64,000 nucleotides of DNA from Asanoa sp. WMMD1127 (GCF_029626225.1 NZ_JARUBP010000001.1:6076001-6140000), one strand, 5' to 3'. Shown: positions 1 to 8,179, numbered from the stretch's first letter. The notes: generated by a model from the sequence alone, not told the origin. Numbers and translations: made by a program.

Positions 1-148
1 TCAGGGCCGTGACGACCGCGCCGCCGACCACCGAGGCGCGGCGGCGGGCGTGCCGGTCGGCGGCCCGGCGCAGGTCGCCGGCGCTGGGCAGGCCGCTGCC
101 GTCCACATCGGACGCGAGTGCCGCGTACCAGGTCTCCAGGTCACGCAT
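1..148 (-). CDS. Partial gene downstream of ECF sigma factor, unknown function
   Basis: The first 49 codons are visible; the gene runs off the left edge. Translation begins MRDLETWYAALASDVDGSG and contains an Arg-rich stretch (HARRRAS) followed by the start of a hydrophobic segment (VVGGAVVTAL), the layout of a short cytoplasmic head before a membrane span. Its ATG at 148 overlaps the last eight bases of the sigma gene, so the two are translationally coupled. Genes in this position after SigE-type ECF factors often encode a membrane regulator or a secreted protein of the same regulon. Too little is present to assign a family. Confidence 0.6.
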   Translation of the reverse strand, partial: MRDLETWYAALASDVDGSGLPSAGDLRRAADRHARRRASVVGGAVVTAL

Positions 149-644
149 CCCGCACCTCCAGGTCGGTGTCCGCCGTGCCGAGTTGGGCCGCGAGGCGTTC
201 GCGGCCGCGGGAGAGCCAGGACTTCACCGTGCCGGGCGGCGCGCCGGTCTCGGCCGCGATGTCCTCGATCGACATGTCGCAGAGGTAGTGCAGGGCCAGT
301 GCCCGGCGGAGGTTGACCGGCAGGGCCCGGAGCGCGGTGACCAGCACGACCGTGTTCTCGCCCGGTGGTGGCGCGGGTGGCGGCGGGCCCGTGCGGCGCA
401 GGAGCGCCGCCACCCCGCCGAGCCGGCGCCAGCGGTCGTTGGCCAGCCGGCTCACGACGAGTCGCACCCACGCCTCCGGCGCCGGGTGCGCCGCGACGGC
501 CTCCCACCGCCGCCACGCCCGGGCGTACGCCTCCTGGACCGCGTCCTGCGCCTCCGTGGCGTCGCCGACGACGGCCACGGCGTAACGCAAGGTGCGGACG
601 GCCGTCGTCCGGTAGAACTCGTCGAAACTTCCCGCGTCCCGCAC
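141..644 (-). CDS. ECF RNA polymerase sigma factor (SigE-like family)
   Basis: A 167-residue sigma-70 family protein. Region 2 lies at about residues 8-75 (FDEFYRTTAVRTLRYA, then DAVQEAYARAWRRW) and region 4 at about 98-155 (LPVNLRRALALHYLCDMS, then GTVKSWLSRGRERL, the DNA-binding helix-turn-helix). Regions 1 and 3 are absent, as is normal for ECF factors. The start is GTG with a good GGAGGAG-type site just upstream. It would direct RNA polymerase to a small regulon, probably including its own operon. The downstream gene overlaps it and may encode its membrane partner. It is divergent from the ribosomal protection gene; shared regulation is possible but not shown. Confidence 0.88.
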   Translation of the reverse strand: MRDAGSFDEFYRTTAVRTLRYAVAVVGDATEAQDAVQEAYARAWRRWEAVAAHPAPEAWVRLVVSRLANDRWRRLGGVAALLRRTGPPPPAPPPGENTVVLVTALRALPVNLRRALALHYLCDMSIEDIAAETGAPPGTVKSWLSRGRERLAAQLGTADTDLEVRDA

Positions 645-699
645 AGAAGAGCTCCTCCCCGTTTCGTAATCCTCTTACGGGCCGCGGGCCGGTCAGGTT

Positions 700-753
700 G
701 CGGGGCGCTCTGTCGTAAATCCGTTGCGACGGCCCCGCAGCCCGTGATGGGCT
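700..753 (+). promoter_or_regulatory. Hairpins in the untranslated leader of the ribosomal protection gene
   Basis: Two adjacent potential stem-loops lie between the divergent starts. The first pairs GCGGGG (700-705) with CCCCGC (733-738), with an inner GTCG/CGAC stem. The second pairs AGCCC (739-743) with GGGCT (749-753). They sit just before a ribosome-binding site (AAAGGA near 771-776) for a short leader ORF. Placement suits attenuation control, but neither is followed by a U-run, so a terminator role is uncertain. Confidence 0.35.
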
Positions 754-786
754 GGCCGAAACACCGACAGAAAGGAAATCTCCGAG

Positions 787-897
787 ATGCGTGCAGCTCG
801 CGTGTTCGTTCCGATGGCCTATATCCACGCCTTCGTAAAGGACCGCTCGCTTGCGTACGCTCAATCTCGGGATTCTCGCTCATGTCGACGCCGGTAA
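787..897 (+). CDS. Putative 36-codon leader peptide overlapping the resistance gene start
   Basis: This ORF begins MRAARVFVPMAYIHAFVKD, has its own AAAGGA ribosome-binding site about ten bases upstream, and ends TAA at 895-897. It is in a different frame from the downstream gene and overlaps its first 47 bases. The ribosome-binding site of the downstream TTG start (AAAGGA, 837-842) lies inside this ORF, so ribosomes on the leader would cover or expose it. This is the geometry of translational attenuation leaders of ribosome-targeting antibiotic resistance genes. I do not recognise the peptide, and only position and ribosome-binding site support its being translated. Confidence 0.45.
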   Translation: MRAARVFVPMAYIHAFVKDRSLAYAQSRDSRSCRRR

Positions 898-2800
898 GAC
901 CAGCCTGACCGAGCGGCTCCTGCATGCCGCCGGCGTCATCGAAGCGCCCGGCAGTGTCGACGACGGCAGCACGCAGACCGACTCGCTCGCCCTCGAACGG
1001 CAGCGCGGCATCACCATCAAGTCCGCGGTGGTGTCGTTCCCGATCGACGGCGTCACCGTCAACCTGATCGACACGCCCGGCCACCCGGACTTCATCGCCG
1101 AGGTGGAGCGGGTGCTCGCCGTGCTCGACGGCGCCGTGCTGGTCGTCTCGGCCGTCGAGGGCGTGCAGCCGCAGACCCGGGTGCTGACCCGGGCGCTGCG
1201 CCGGCTCGGCATCCCGCTGCTCGTCTTCGTCAACAAGGTCGACCGCGCCGGCGCCCGGCCCGACGCGGTGGTCGCCGACCTCGCGCGCCGGCTCGGCCTG
1301 ACCCCGCAACCCATGGGGACCGTCCGTGGCGCCGGCGCCCGCGACGCCACCTTCCACGACGGCGCGGCGGGGCTGGTCGACCTGCTGGCGCAGCGGTCCG
1401 ACGCGGTGCTGCGGACGTTCGTCGACCACGGCCGTGTCGCCGCCGAGCGGCTCCGCGCCGAGCTCGCCGCCCAGACCGCCCAGGGCTGGATCCACCCGGT
1501 GTACGCCGGTTCCGCCATCACCGGCGCCGGCGTCGCCGAGCTGATGACGGGCATCCGCGACCTGCTGCCCACGGCGACAGGCGACCCGGCCGCCCCACCG
1601 TCCGGCGCCGTGTTCAAGGTGGAGCGCGGCGCGGCCGGCGAGCGACTCGCCTACGTGCGCATGTTCGACGGCACCCTCACCGTCCGCGACAAGGTCCAAA
1701 CAGGACAGGCGGAGGCCAAGGTCACGGGGATCGACGTGTTCGACGGCGGCGCCCGGGTGACCCGGCCGGCCGTGTCGGCGGGCCGGATCGCGGTGGTGCG
1801 CGGCCTCACCGGCGTCCGCGTCGGCGACCCGGTCGGCACGCCGCGTCCCGGCGCCCGCCGACACTTCCCGCCGCCGTCGCTGGAGACGGTGGTGGTCCCG
1901 GACCGGCCGGGCCGGGCCGGCGCGCTGCACGCCGCCCTCACCGAGCTCGCCGAGCAGGACCCGCTGATCAACCTGCGCCGCGACGACGTACGCGACGAGA
2001 CCTCGGTGTCGCTCTACGGCGAGGTGCAGAAGGAGGTCATCGAGGCCACGCTGGCCGACGAGTACGGCCTGGCCGTCACGTTCCGCGAGTCCACCACCAT
2101 CTGCGTGGAACGGGTCCAGGGCACCGGCGCGGCGCACGAGCTCAAGCACGAGGCGCCGTTCCTCGCCACCGTCGGCCTGCGCGTCGAGCCCGGCCCGGTC
2201 GACTCGGGCATCGCGTTCCGGCTCGGTGTCGAGCTCGGCTCGATGCCCCCGGCCTTCTTCGCCGCGGTCGAGGAGACCGTGCACGAGGTGCTGCGCGCCG
2301 GCCCGCACGGCTGGCAGGTCGTCGACTGTGTGGTGACCATGACGCACTCGGGCTACTACGCGCGCCAGAGCCACGCCCACGGCACCTTCGACAAGAGCAT
2401 GTCGAGCACGGCCGGCGACTTCCGCAACCTCACGCCGCTCGTGCTGATGGCGGCGCTGCGCCAGGCCCGGACGGCGGTGCACGAGCCGGTGCACGCGTTC
2501 CGCCTGGAGCTGCCGGCCGACCTGCTCGGCGCCGTCCTCCCGGTGCTGGCCAAGCACGGCGCGCTGCCCACCGGCACGCAGACGACCGGGGCGACCGCGG
2601 TCGTCGAGGGCGACATCCCGGCGGCCCGGGTGCACGCCCTGGAGACCCGCCTGCCGTCACTGACCCGCGGCGAGGGCGTGCTGGAGTCGGCGTTCGACCA
2701 CTACCGCCCGGCCCCGTGCCCGTGGCCGGAACGCCCGCGCACCGACCACAACCCGCTGGACCGCCGCGAGTACCTGCTGCACGTACAGCGCCGTGTCTAG
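851..2800 (+). CDS. TetM/OtrA-type tetracycline ribosomal protection protein
   Basis: A 649-residue translational GTPase of the EF-G superfamily. The G motifs are clear: AHVDAGKTS (10-18), RGITIKSA (52-59), DTPGH (74-78) and NKVD (128-131). Overall length and the N-terminus MRTLNLGILAHVDAGKTSL match the Tet(M)/OtrA group rather than EF-G (about 700) or LepA (about 600). Such proteins bind the ribosomal A site and dislodge tetracycline by GTP-driven action. The start is TTG, chosen because AAAGGA lies eight bases upstream and the G1 motif needs this N-terminus. Expression may be controlled through the overlapping leader ORF. The TAG stop shares CTAG with the convergent DUF302 gene. An intrinsic actinobacterial homologue with another ligand cannot be excluded. 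Confidence 0.85.
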   Translation: MRTLNLGILAHVDAGKTSLTERLLHAAGVIEAPGSVDDGSTQTDSLALERQRGITIKSAVVSFPIDGVTVNLIDTPGHPDFIAEVERVLAVLDGAVLVVSAVEGVQPQTRVLTRALRRLGIPLLVFVNKVDRAGARPDAVVADLARRLGLTPQPMGTVRGAGARDATFHDGAAGLVDLLAQRSDAVLRTFVDHGRVAAERLRAELAAQTAQGWIHPVYAGSAITGAGVAELMTGIRDLLPTATGDPAAPPSGAVFKVERGAAGERLAYVRMFDGTLTVRDKVQTGQAEAKVTGIDVFDGGARVTRPAVSAGRIAVVRGLTGVRVGDPVGTPRPGARRHFPPPSLETVVVPDRPGRAGALHAALTELAEQDPLINLRRDDVRDETSVSLYGEVQKEVIEATLADEYGLAVTFRESTTICVERVQGTGAAHELKHEAPFLATVGLRVEPGPVDSGIAFRLGVELGSMPPAFFAAVEETVHEVLRAGPHGWQVVDCVVTMTHSGYYARQSHAHGTFDKSMSSTAGDFRNLTPLVLMAALRQARTAVHEPVHAFRLELPADLLGAVLPVLAKHGALPTGTQTTGATAVVEGDIPAARVHALETRLPSLTRGEGVLESAFDHYRPAPCPWPERPRTDHNPLDRREYLLHVQRRV

Positions 2801-3327
2801 GGTCGAGTCAGCTCCGGTGGGACGGGCAGGTCGACCTTGCGCAGGACGGCGGCGATGGCCTCTTCGACCTGCGTGCCGTGGGCGACCAGGTCCGGGATCG
2901 CGTAGCCGCCGAACAGGTCGCACGGCTTGTCGAAGGTCAGCGTCGAGTCGCCGCCGGGCTGCTCGGAGATGGTCAGCCGGACCGGCAGATATTCGATCAC
3001 CGCCGGGTCGTGTTTGTAGAGGCCCTCTTCGATGACCAGGTTGTCGGCCAGGTAGGTGACCGCGCGGAGCTGGTGGCCGGCGAGCCGCATCACCGGGCTC
3101 GGATCGAACGTCGAGATGTTCACCAGGCCGTCGCCGGCTGTGCGGTCCGAGAGGTTCTCCAGCGCCGGCCAGCCGCCGCCGCCCTTCGCCTCGGCCACCG
3201 CCGTGCCCCAGGACCAGGCCGGCACGGCCCGCTCCCACTGCTTGCGGAACTGGTCGTAGGACCGCCCGGTGTTGATCACGAAACGCCGGACCGGCCGGTT
3301 GAGCACCGACACTGCTGGTGAGCTCAT
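2797..3327 (-). CDS. DUF302 domain protein
   Basis: A 176-residue soluble protein. The C-terminal two thirds show the DUF302 pattern, with YLPVRLTISEQPGG, a DKPCDLF stretch and a helix (HGTQVEEAIAAVLRKV) near the end. No signal peptide is visible. The family function is unsettled; structures show a small alpha-beta fold and some members are linked to redox or lipid-peroxide stress. The gene lies 63 bases downstream of gnd, separated from it by a strong hairpin, so it may have its own promoter. Its TAG stop overlaps that of the convergent ribosomal protection gene in the shared CTAG. Confidence 0.7.
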   Translation of the reverse strand: MSSPAVSVLNRPVRRFVINTGRSYDQFRKQWERAVPAWSWGTAVAEAKGGGGWPALENLSDRTAGDGLVNISTFDPSPVMRLAGHQLRAVTYLADNLVIEEGLYKHDPAVIEYLPVRLTISEQPGGDSTLTFDKPCDLFGGYAIPDLVAHGTQVEEAIAAVLRKVDLPVPPELTRP

Positions 3328-3347
3328 CTCTCTCGCCTCTCCCCGTC

Positions 3348-3378
3348 GCCGCGGCCCCGTCCGATGCGGGGCCGCGGC
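3348..3378 (-). terminator. Hairpin downstream of gnd
   Basis: A perfect 12-bp stem, GCCGCGGCCCCG paired with CGGGGCCGCGGC, with a seven-base loop. It starts 12 bases past the gnd stop and precedes the DUF302 start. No U-run follows, as is usual in high-GC actinobacteria. Confidence 0.6.
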
Positions 3379-3390
3379 TGGAGGCCGCGC

Positions 3391-4845
3391 CTAGGCGTCG
3401 ACCTCCCGCTTGTCCTCGGCCCACATCGTGTGGAAGGAGCCGTCGCGGTCGACGCGCTGGTAGGTGTGCGCGCCGAAGTTGTCCCGCAGGCCCTGGATCA
3501 GCGCGGCGGGGAGCCGGGGGCGGCGCAGCGCGTCCAGGTAGGCCAGCGAGGAGGAGAAGACGGGGGTGGGCACGCCGCCGCGGATCGCGGTGACCAGCAC
3601 GCGGCGCCAGCTGTCGAAGCCGTTGGCGACGGCCTCGGCGAAGTAGGGAGCGACGAGCAGGCTCTCGAGGTCGGCGTTCTCGGCGTAGACCTCGCGGATC
3701 CGGTCGAGGAACTTGGCCCGGATGATGCAGCCGCCGCGCCAGATCGTCGCCATGGCGCCGGGGTCGATGCCCCAGTCGTTGTCCTTGCTGCCGGCCCGGA
3801 TGTGGTCGAAGCCCTGCGCGTACGCCACGATCTTGGAGGCGTAGAGCGCGTTGCGGACGTCCTCGACGAACTGCTTGCGGTCCTCGACGAGCCCGGCGAT
3901 GTCGGTGTCGGCCGCGCGACCCGCGTAGGTCTCCTGCGCCGCCGCCCGCTGCTCGACGTGCCCCGACAGCGACCGCGCGAAGGTGGCCTCGGCGATGCCG
4001 GTGATCGGCACGCCCAGGTCGAGCGCGCTCTGCACGGTCCAGCGCCCGGTGCCCTTCTGCTCGGCGCGGTCGGCGACCACGTCGATGAAGGGCTGGTCGG
4101 TCTTGCCGTCGGTGTGCGCGAGCACCTCGGCGGTGATCTGGATCAGGAAGGAGTCGAGGTCGCCGCTGTTCCACTCGCGGAAGATCTCGGCGATCTCCGC
4201 CGGCGAGGCGCCGAGACCGGCCCGGAGCAGGTCGTAGGCCTCGGCGATGAGCTGCATGTCGGCGTATTCGATGCCGTTGTGCACCATCTTGACGAAGTGG
4301 CCGGCCGCCCCCGGACCGACGTGGACGCAGCACGGCGTGCCGTCGACCTGGGCCGCGATCTTCTCGAAGATCGGGCCGAGCTTGCGGTAGGACTCGGCGG
4401 ACCCGCCGGGCATGATGCTCGGGCCGAGCAGCGCGCCCTCCTCGCCGCCGGAGACGCCGGTGCCGACGAAGTGCAGGCCCTTGGCGGCGAGGTCACGCTC
4501 CCGCCGGGCGGTGTCGACGAAGTGGGCGTTGCCGGCGTCGATGACGATGTCGTCCTTCTCGAGCAGCGGCACGAGCTCGTCGATCACGGCGTCGGTGGCC
4601 TTGCCGGCCTTGACCATGATGATGACCGCGCGCGGCCGCTGCAGCGAGGCGACGAAGTCGGCCATCGACTCGCTCGGGATGAAGTCGCCCTCGTCGCCGT
4701 GGTCCGCGACCAGGCTGCGGGTGCGGGCGACGCTGCGGTTGTGCAGGGCCACGCTGAACCCGTTGCGGGCCAGGTTGCGGGCGAGGTTTCGCCCCATCAC
4801 CGACAGACCGGTCACGCCGATCTCGGCCCGGGCTTCAGTGCTCAT
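3391..4845 (-). CDS. gnd: 6-phosphogluconate dehydrogenase (decarboxylating)
   Basis: A 484-residue enzyme of the oxidative pentose phosphate pathway: 6-phosphogluconate plus NADP+ gives ribulose 5-phosphate, CO2 and NADPH. The N-terminal Rossmann motif is IGVTGLSVMGRNLARN (residues 9-24). Substrate-site motifs follow in order: LGPSIMPGG, the HFVKMVHNGIEY segment with the catalytic Lys and Asn, and DNDWGIDPGAMATIWRGGC in the all-alpha C-terminal domain. Length is that of the long homodimeric class. The gene is monocistronic by appearance, bounded upstream by the malQ terminator hairpins and downstream by its own hairpin. Confidence 0.96.
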   Translation of the reverse strand: MSTEARAEIGVTGLSVMGRNLARNLARNGFSVALHNRSVARTRSLVADHGDEGDFIPSESMADFVASLQRPRAVIIMVKAGKATDAVIDELVPLLEKDDIVIDAGNAHFVDTARRERDLAAKGLHFVGTGVSGGEEGALLGPSIMPGGSAESYRKLGPIFEKIAAQVDGTPCCVHVGPGAAGHFVKMVHNGIEYADMQLIAEAYDLLRAGLGASPAEIAEIFREWNSGDLDSFLIQITAEVLAHTDGKTDQPFIDVVADRAEQKGTGRWTVQSALDLGVPITGIAEATFARSLSGHVEQRAAAQETYAGRAADTDIAGLVEDRKQFVEDVRNALYASKIVAYAQGFDHIRAGSKDNDWGIDPGAMATIWRGGCIIRAKFLDRIREVYAENADLESLLVAPYFAEAVANGFDSWRRVLVTAIRGGVPTPVFSSSLAYLDALRRPRLPAALIQGLRDNFGAHTYQRVDRDGSFHTMWAEDKREVDA

Positions 4846-4927
4846 CTACCCCTCCGTGCTCTTCTGTCACGGCCCGCGGCGCCAGGACCAACGCTGGTCG
4901 ATGGGCCGCCGTCCGTATTGACGCGGG

Positions 4928-4960
4928 TGCCCCGGTGGGGCAATAGCAAACCCTGTTTGC
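4928..4960 (-). terminator. Tandem hairpins after malQ
   Basis: Immediately past the malQ stop, GCAAAC (4946-4951) pairs with GTTTGC (4955-4960) around a three-base loop. Next comes TGCCCC (4928-4933) with GGGGCA (4937-4942), also with a three-base loop. Together they look like a terminator separating malQ from gnd. Confidence 0.5.
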
Positions 4961-4964
4961 CCGA

Positions 4965-6875
4965 TTAATCCCGCCTGCGCCGTGGCCGCGCGGCGGCCAA
5001 CAGACGCGCGATGTCGCGTACTCCCGGATGGTCCTGGATCTCCTCCCGTGGGAGCGGCAGCGGCAGCCGCCAGTTGGGGTACTGGTCGGTCGTGCCCGGC
5101 AGGTTGGGCTGGCGGGTCTCGCCGAGGACATCGTAGAGCGAAGCGGCGATCAACCGGGCCGGGCTGGCCGCGAGCGCGGCGTGCAAGGCTGTGACGATCG
5201 CGTCATCGTCCGTAGTGGACAGTAGGCCGGCCTGCCGCAACATGTCGGTCAGCGCGGCGCGGTCGGCCCGCGCCCGCTCCCGTTCGGCGCTCTCGCCGGT
5301 GGCCAGCAGGCCCAGCCGCGCCCGGACGTCGACGTGCTCCTCGGTGAGAAAGCCCTTGGCGGTCGGCAGGTCGTGGGTCGAGACCGAGGCCAGCGCGGTC
5401 CGCGGCCACTTCCGCGGCGGGATGAACGTGTCGCCGTCGCGGGTGAACCAGAGCACCGTCGAGCCCAGCATGTTGCGGCCGCGCAGGGCCCGGGTCACCG
5501 ACGGTTGCACGGTGCCGAGATCCTCGCCGACGACCACCGCGCCGGCCCGCTCCGCCTCCAGCGCGAGGATGCCGAACATCGCGTCGGCGTCGTAGCGGAC
5601 ATAGGTGCCCTCGGCCGCGCCCGCGCCCGGCGGGATCCACCACAGCCGGGACAGGCCGGCGACGTGGTCGACCCGCAGGCCGCCGCCGTGCCGGAGCAGG
5701 GCCCGGAGCATGTCGCGGTAGGCGGCGTAACCGGTCGCGGCCAGCCGGTCCGGGCGCCACGCGGCCAGGCCCCAGTCCTGGCCGAGCTGGTTGAACGCGT
5801 CCGGCGGGGCGCCCACCCGCACGCCCTGGGCCAGCACGTCGCCGAGCTGCCAGCCGTCGGCGCCGCCCGGGTCCACGCCGACGGCCAGGTCGTGGACGAT
5901 CCCGACCGGCATGGCCCCGGCGGCTTCGGCGGCGGCCGCGAGCTGCTCGTCGCAGAGCCGCTGGAGCCAGGCGTAGAAGCCGACCCGGGCCGGGTCCGCG
6001 GTGGCCCGGGCCGGGTCGCGCAGCTCCGCCGGCCACTGCCGCCAGTCGGTGCCGTGCTCCTCGGCCAGCACGCAGTAGGTGGCGAAGGCGGCCAGGTCGG
6101 GGTCGACGTCCGCCGCCGGGCCCGGATAGAGCAGCTCCAGCGCCGTCCGCTTGGCCCGCCACACCGCGTCGTAGTCGATCAGCTCGCCGCCGTCGGGCCG
6201 CAGCGCGTCGACCTTGGCCCGGACGGCCGCGTCGGCCGCCGCGTATTCGGCCGTGTCGGTGACCCGGATGTAGAGCGGGTTGGCGAACCGCCGGCTGGAG
6301 GGGGAGTACGGCGAGGCCTGCACCGGATGGTTGGGGCCGATCGCGTGCAGCGGGTTGAGCAGCACCAGGCCGGCGCCGGTGCCGGCGGCCCAGCCGGCGA
6401 AGGCCCGCAGGTCGCCGAGGTCGCCCATGCCCCACGAGTCGCGGGACCGCAGCGAGTAGAGCTGGAGCATCCAGCCCCAGGCCGGTGGTGGCGGCGGCAG
6501 CCGGCGGGGAGCGACGACCAGCGTCACCTCCTGGTCGCCGCAGGCCAGCCGGTGCCAGCCGAGCGGCAGCCCGTGCAGCTCCGGCCCGACGCCCCGCGTG
6601 CTGCCGTCCTCGAGGGTGACCGTGCCCGGGCCGGGCAGGGTGCGGCGGTCGCCTTCGCGCAGCACCACGGTGGGCGGCAGCCGGTCGCCGGCCTTGGCCG
6701 CCTCGGCGGTGGCCAGCGCGTCGCGGACGGCGGCCGGGCTGCTCGCGTCGACGTCGAGGAGGCCGAGGACGCGTACGACGGTGTCCCGGTCGACCTGGGC
6801 GCGGCGACCGTCGGCCGCGTCGTAGGCGGTGACCACTCCGTGTGCCGCGGCGAGGCGGCGCAGGTCGCGTTCCAT
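4965..6875 (-). CDS. malQ: 4-alpha-glucanotransferase (amylomaltase)
   Basis: A 636-residue GH77 enzyme that moves alpha-1,4-glucan segments between malto-oligosaccharides, acting in cytoplasmic maltodextrin and glycogen turnover. The catalytic triad sits in three motifs: LRVDHVAGLSRLWWIPPG (Asp nucleophile), VVGEDLGTV (Glu acid/base) and VSTHDLPT (Asp). An N-terminal segment of about 150 residues before LQLYSLRSRDSWGMGDLGD resembles the extra N-domain of actinobacterial MalQ. The ATG at 6875 overlaps the TGA of the upstream gene by one base, which fixes the start and implies coupling. Confidence 0.93.
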   Translation of the reverse strand: MERDLRRLAAAHGVVTAYDAADGRRAQVDRDTVVRVLGLLDVDASSPAAVRDALATAEAAKAGDRLPPTVVLREGDRRTLPGPGTVTLEDGSTRGVGPELHGLPLGWHRLACGDQEVTLVVAPRRLPPPPPAWGWMLQLYSLRSRDSWGMGDLGDLRAFAGWAAGTGAGLVLLNPLHAIGPNHPVQASPYSPSSRRFANPLYIRVTDTAEYAAADAAVRAKVDALRPDGGELIDYDAVWRAKRTALELLYPGPAADVDPDLAAFATYCVLAEEHGTDWRQWPAELRDPARATADPARVGFYAWLQRLCDEQLAAAAEAAGAMPVGIVHDLAVGVDPGGADGWQLGDVLAQGVRVGAPPDAFNQLGQDWGLAAWRPDRLAATGYAAYRDMLRALLRHGGGLRVDHVAGLSRLWWIPPGAGAAEGTYVRYDADAMFGILALEAERAGAVVVGEDLGTVQPSVTRALRGRNMLGSTVLWFTRDGDTFIPPRKWPRTALASVSTHDLPTAKGFLTEEHVDVRARLGLLATGESAERERARADRAALTDMLRQAGLLSTTDDDAIVTALHAALAASPARLIAASLYDVLGETRQPNLPGTTDQYPNWRLPLPLPREEIQDHPGVRDIARLLAAARPRRRRD

Positions 6876-7225
6876 CAGCCGCTGACCTTGTCGAGGTACT
6901 GCAACAGGTCGTGGGCGGCCAGCTCGACCTCCTTGTGCCGGAAGGACGAGGCGCGGTAGACCACCGCGATCAGCCCGCTGCGGTGCAGCCGGCGCAGGTC
7001 GCCGTAGACGAAGGCGTAGCGGGCCTTGGTCTCGTCGGCGGCGCCCTCGGTCAGCCCGAGGTGCCACTCCGACAGCTCGGCCCACGAATGCCGCTCGAGG
7101 TAGGAGTTCTCGTCGTCGGCCCGCGGTTGCGCGGCGCCCCAGTCGCTGTTGAGCACGTACTGCCTGTTGTCGATCAGCTGCCGGGCCTTCTTGACGGCAA
7201 CCGGGTTGACCGCGTACCTCGCCAT
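6875..7225 (-). CDS. Conserved hypothetical protein coupled to malQ
   Basis: A 116-residue protein beginning MARYAVNPVAVKKARQLID. It is rich in aromatic and charged residues (SWAELSEWHLGLTEG, then ARYAFVYGDLRRLHRSGL) with no signal peptide or membrane span, and is compact and probably all alpha. I do not recognise an assigned function, though the pattern recurs in actinobacteria. The ATG at 7225 is preferred over an upstream in-frame one because the MARYxVNP opening looks like the true N-terminus. Its stop overlaps the malQ start as TGATG, so the pair are co-translated; a link to carbohydrate metabolism is inference only. Confidence 0.7.
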   Translation of the reverse strand: MARYAVNPVAVKKARQLIDNRQYVLNSDWGAAQPRADDENSYLERHSWAELSEWHLGLTEGAADETKARYAFVYGDLRRLHRSGLIAVVYRASSFRHKEVELAAHDLLQYLDKVSG

Positions 7226-7297
7226 GCGGCCATGTTCCCGCAACCAGGGTGCGCCATGCCTGCCCCACGCCGGGTCCGACTATTCCGTCTCGTGGTG

Positions 7298-7320
7298 GTT
7301 TAGCAGCAACGATTACGGTA
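7298..7320 (+). promoter_or_regulatory. Candidate SigB/SigH-type stress promoter for the Asp23 operon
   Basis: GTTT at 7298-7301 and GGTA at 7317-7320 are separated by 15 bases, close to the GTTT-N14-16-GGGTA pattern of actinobacterial general-stress sigma factors. It lies 54 bases before the ATG of the first Asp23 gene. The match is by eye and short. Confidence 0.4.
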
Positions 7321-7373
7321 AGTCAGGTGTCATTGCACAACCTGTCGTCAATCCTCACGAACGGGACGTAGTG

Positions 7374-7850
7374 ATGACGCAGACTGCCAGCAGGACCGCC
7401 CAGACCACCGACCCGCAGCAGCACCTACGCGGCGGTGGTCAGGACGGCGGGAAGATCACCGTCGCGGACGGTGTCGTTCAGAAGATCGCCGGGATGGCCG
7501 CGCGCGAGGTCTCCGGTGTGTACGCCATGGGCTCCGGCGCGGCGCGGACCGTCGGTGCCATAAAGGAACGGATTCCGGGCAGCACCGGGGCCAGCGTGTC
7601 GCAGGGTGTCGGGGTCGAGGTCGGTGAGAACGAGGCCGCGGTCGACCTGGACATCGTGGTCGAGTACGGCGTGTCCGCCAACGAGCTCGGCCGGGGCATC
7701 CAGCGCAACGTGCGGTCGTCGATCGAGCGCATGACCGGGCTCGACGTCGTCGAGGTGAACGTCAACATCAACGACGTGCACCTGCCGGACGATGGTGACG
7801 GCGCGAGCGGCGGCTCCGCCACCAGCACCGGCGAGTCGCGGGTGTCATGA
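7374..7850 (+). CDS. Asp23/Gls24 family envelope stress response protein
   Basis: A 158-residue Asp23/Gls24 protein. The core runs from GKITVADGVVQKIAGMAAREV (about residue 25) through AVDLDIVVEYG to VVEVNVNINDVHLP, the alternating strand-helix pattern of the family; the N-terminal 20 and C-terminal 20 residues are polar and probably disordered. In firmicutes Asp23 is a membrane-associated protein tethered by AmaP that protects against cell-envelope stress. The ATG at 7374 is chosen; a GTG one codon earlier is possible. It is the first of six genes joined by stop-start overlaps. Confidence 0.88.
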   Translation: MTQTASRTAQTTDPQQHLRGGGQDGGKITVADGVVQKIAGMAAREVSGVYAMGSGAARTVGAIKERIPGSTGASVSQGVGVEVGENEAAVDLDIVVEYGVSANELGRGIQRNVRSSIERMTGLDVVEVNVNINDVHLPDDGDGASGGSATSTGESRVS

Positions 7851-8179
7851 CGGCGCAGCCGATGACGGACGCCGACACGACGGTCGACGGCGTCGACGTC
7901 GAGCAGCTGGCGGCCGCCGTCGAGGACTGCCCGGCCGTCGACGCGCTGGTCGAAGGGCCGCCCGCGATGGCCGCCACGTACCTGCCCCGGCGCCGGATCA
8001 CCGGGATCCGGATCGACGGTGACGTGGTGACCGCCCAGGTGCGCCTGCGCTTCGGGTCGACGGTCGGGCAACTCGCCCGGCAGGTCTGGCGGGCGGCGAC
8101 GCCGCTGGCCGGGCCGCGCCGGGTGGACATCGTGGTGGCGGACATCTCGGAGCCACCCACGGGGGGTGCAGGGCAATGA
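7847..8179 (+). CDS. Small protein of the Asp23/AmaP operon
   Basis: A 110-residue protein whose C-terminal half (RRRITGIRIDGDVVTAQVRLRFGSTVGQL, then RRVDIVVADI) reads like a shortened Asp23/Gls24 fold: two strands, a helix and a closing strand. The N-terminal part contains VEQLAAAVEDCPAVDALVEG. No signal or membrane segment is present. Its ATG overlaps the previous stop (ATGA), and its own end overlaps the next start by four bases. Members of this position in actinobacterial Asp23 operons are usually unnamed; a structural or adaptor role is inferred. Confidence 0.65.
   Translation: MTAQPMTDADTTVDGVDVEQLAAAVEDCPAVDALVEGPPAMAATYLPRRRITGIRIDGDVVTAQVRLRFGSTVGQLARQVWRAATPLAGPRRVDIVVADISEPPTGGAGQ

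Noticed and set aside
452-2635. Open frame of 727 codons opposite the ribosomal protection gene
   Set aside because: It is the antisense shadow of a GC-rich gene: no domain, low-complexity His/Arg/Gly-rich translation, and it runs across the divergent intergenic region.
7256-7303. A 15-codon ORF before the Asp23 operon
   Set aside because: No ribosome-binding site, basic low-complexity peptide, and it overlaps the candidate promoter.
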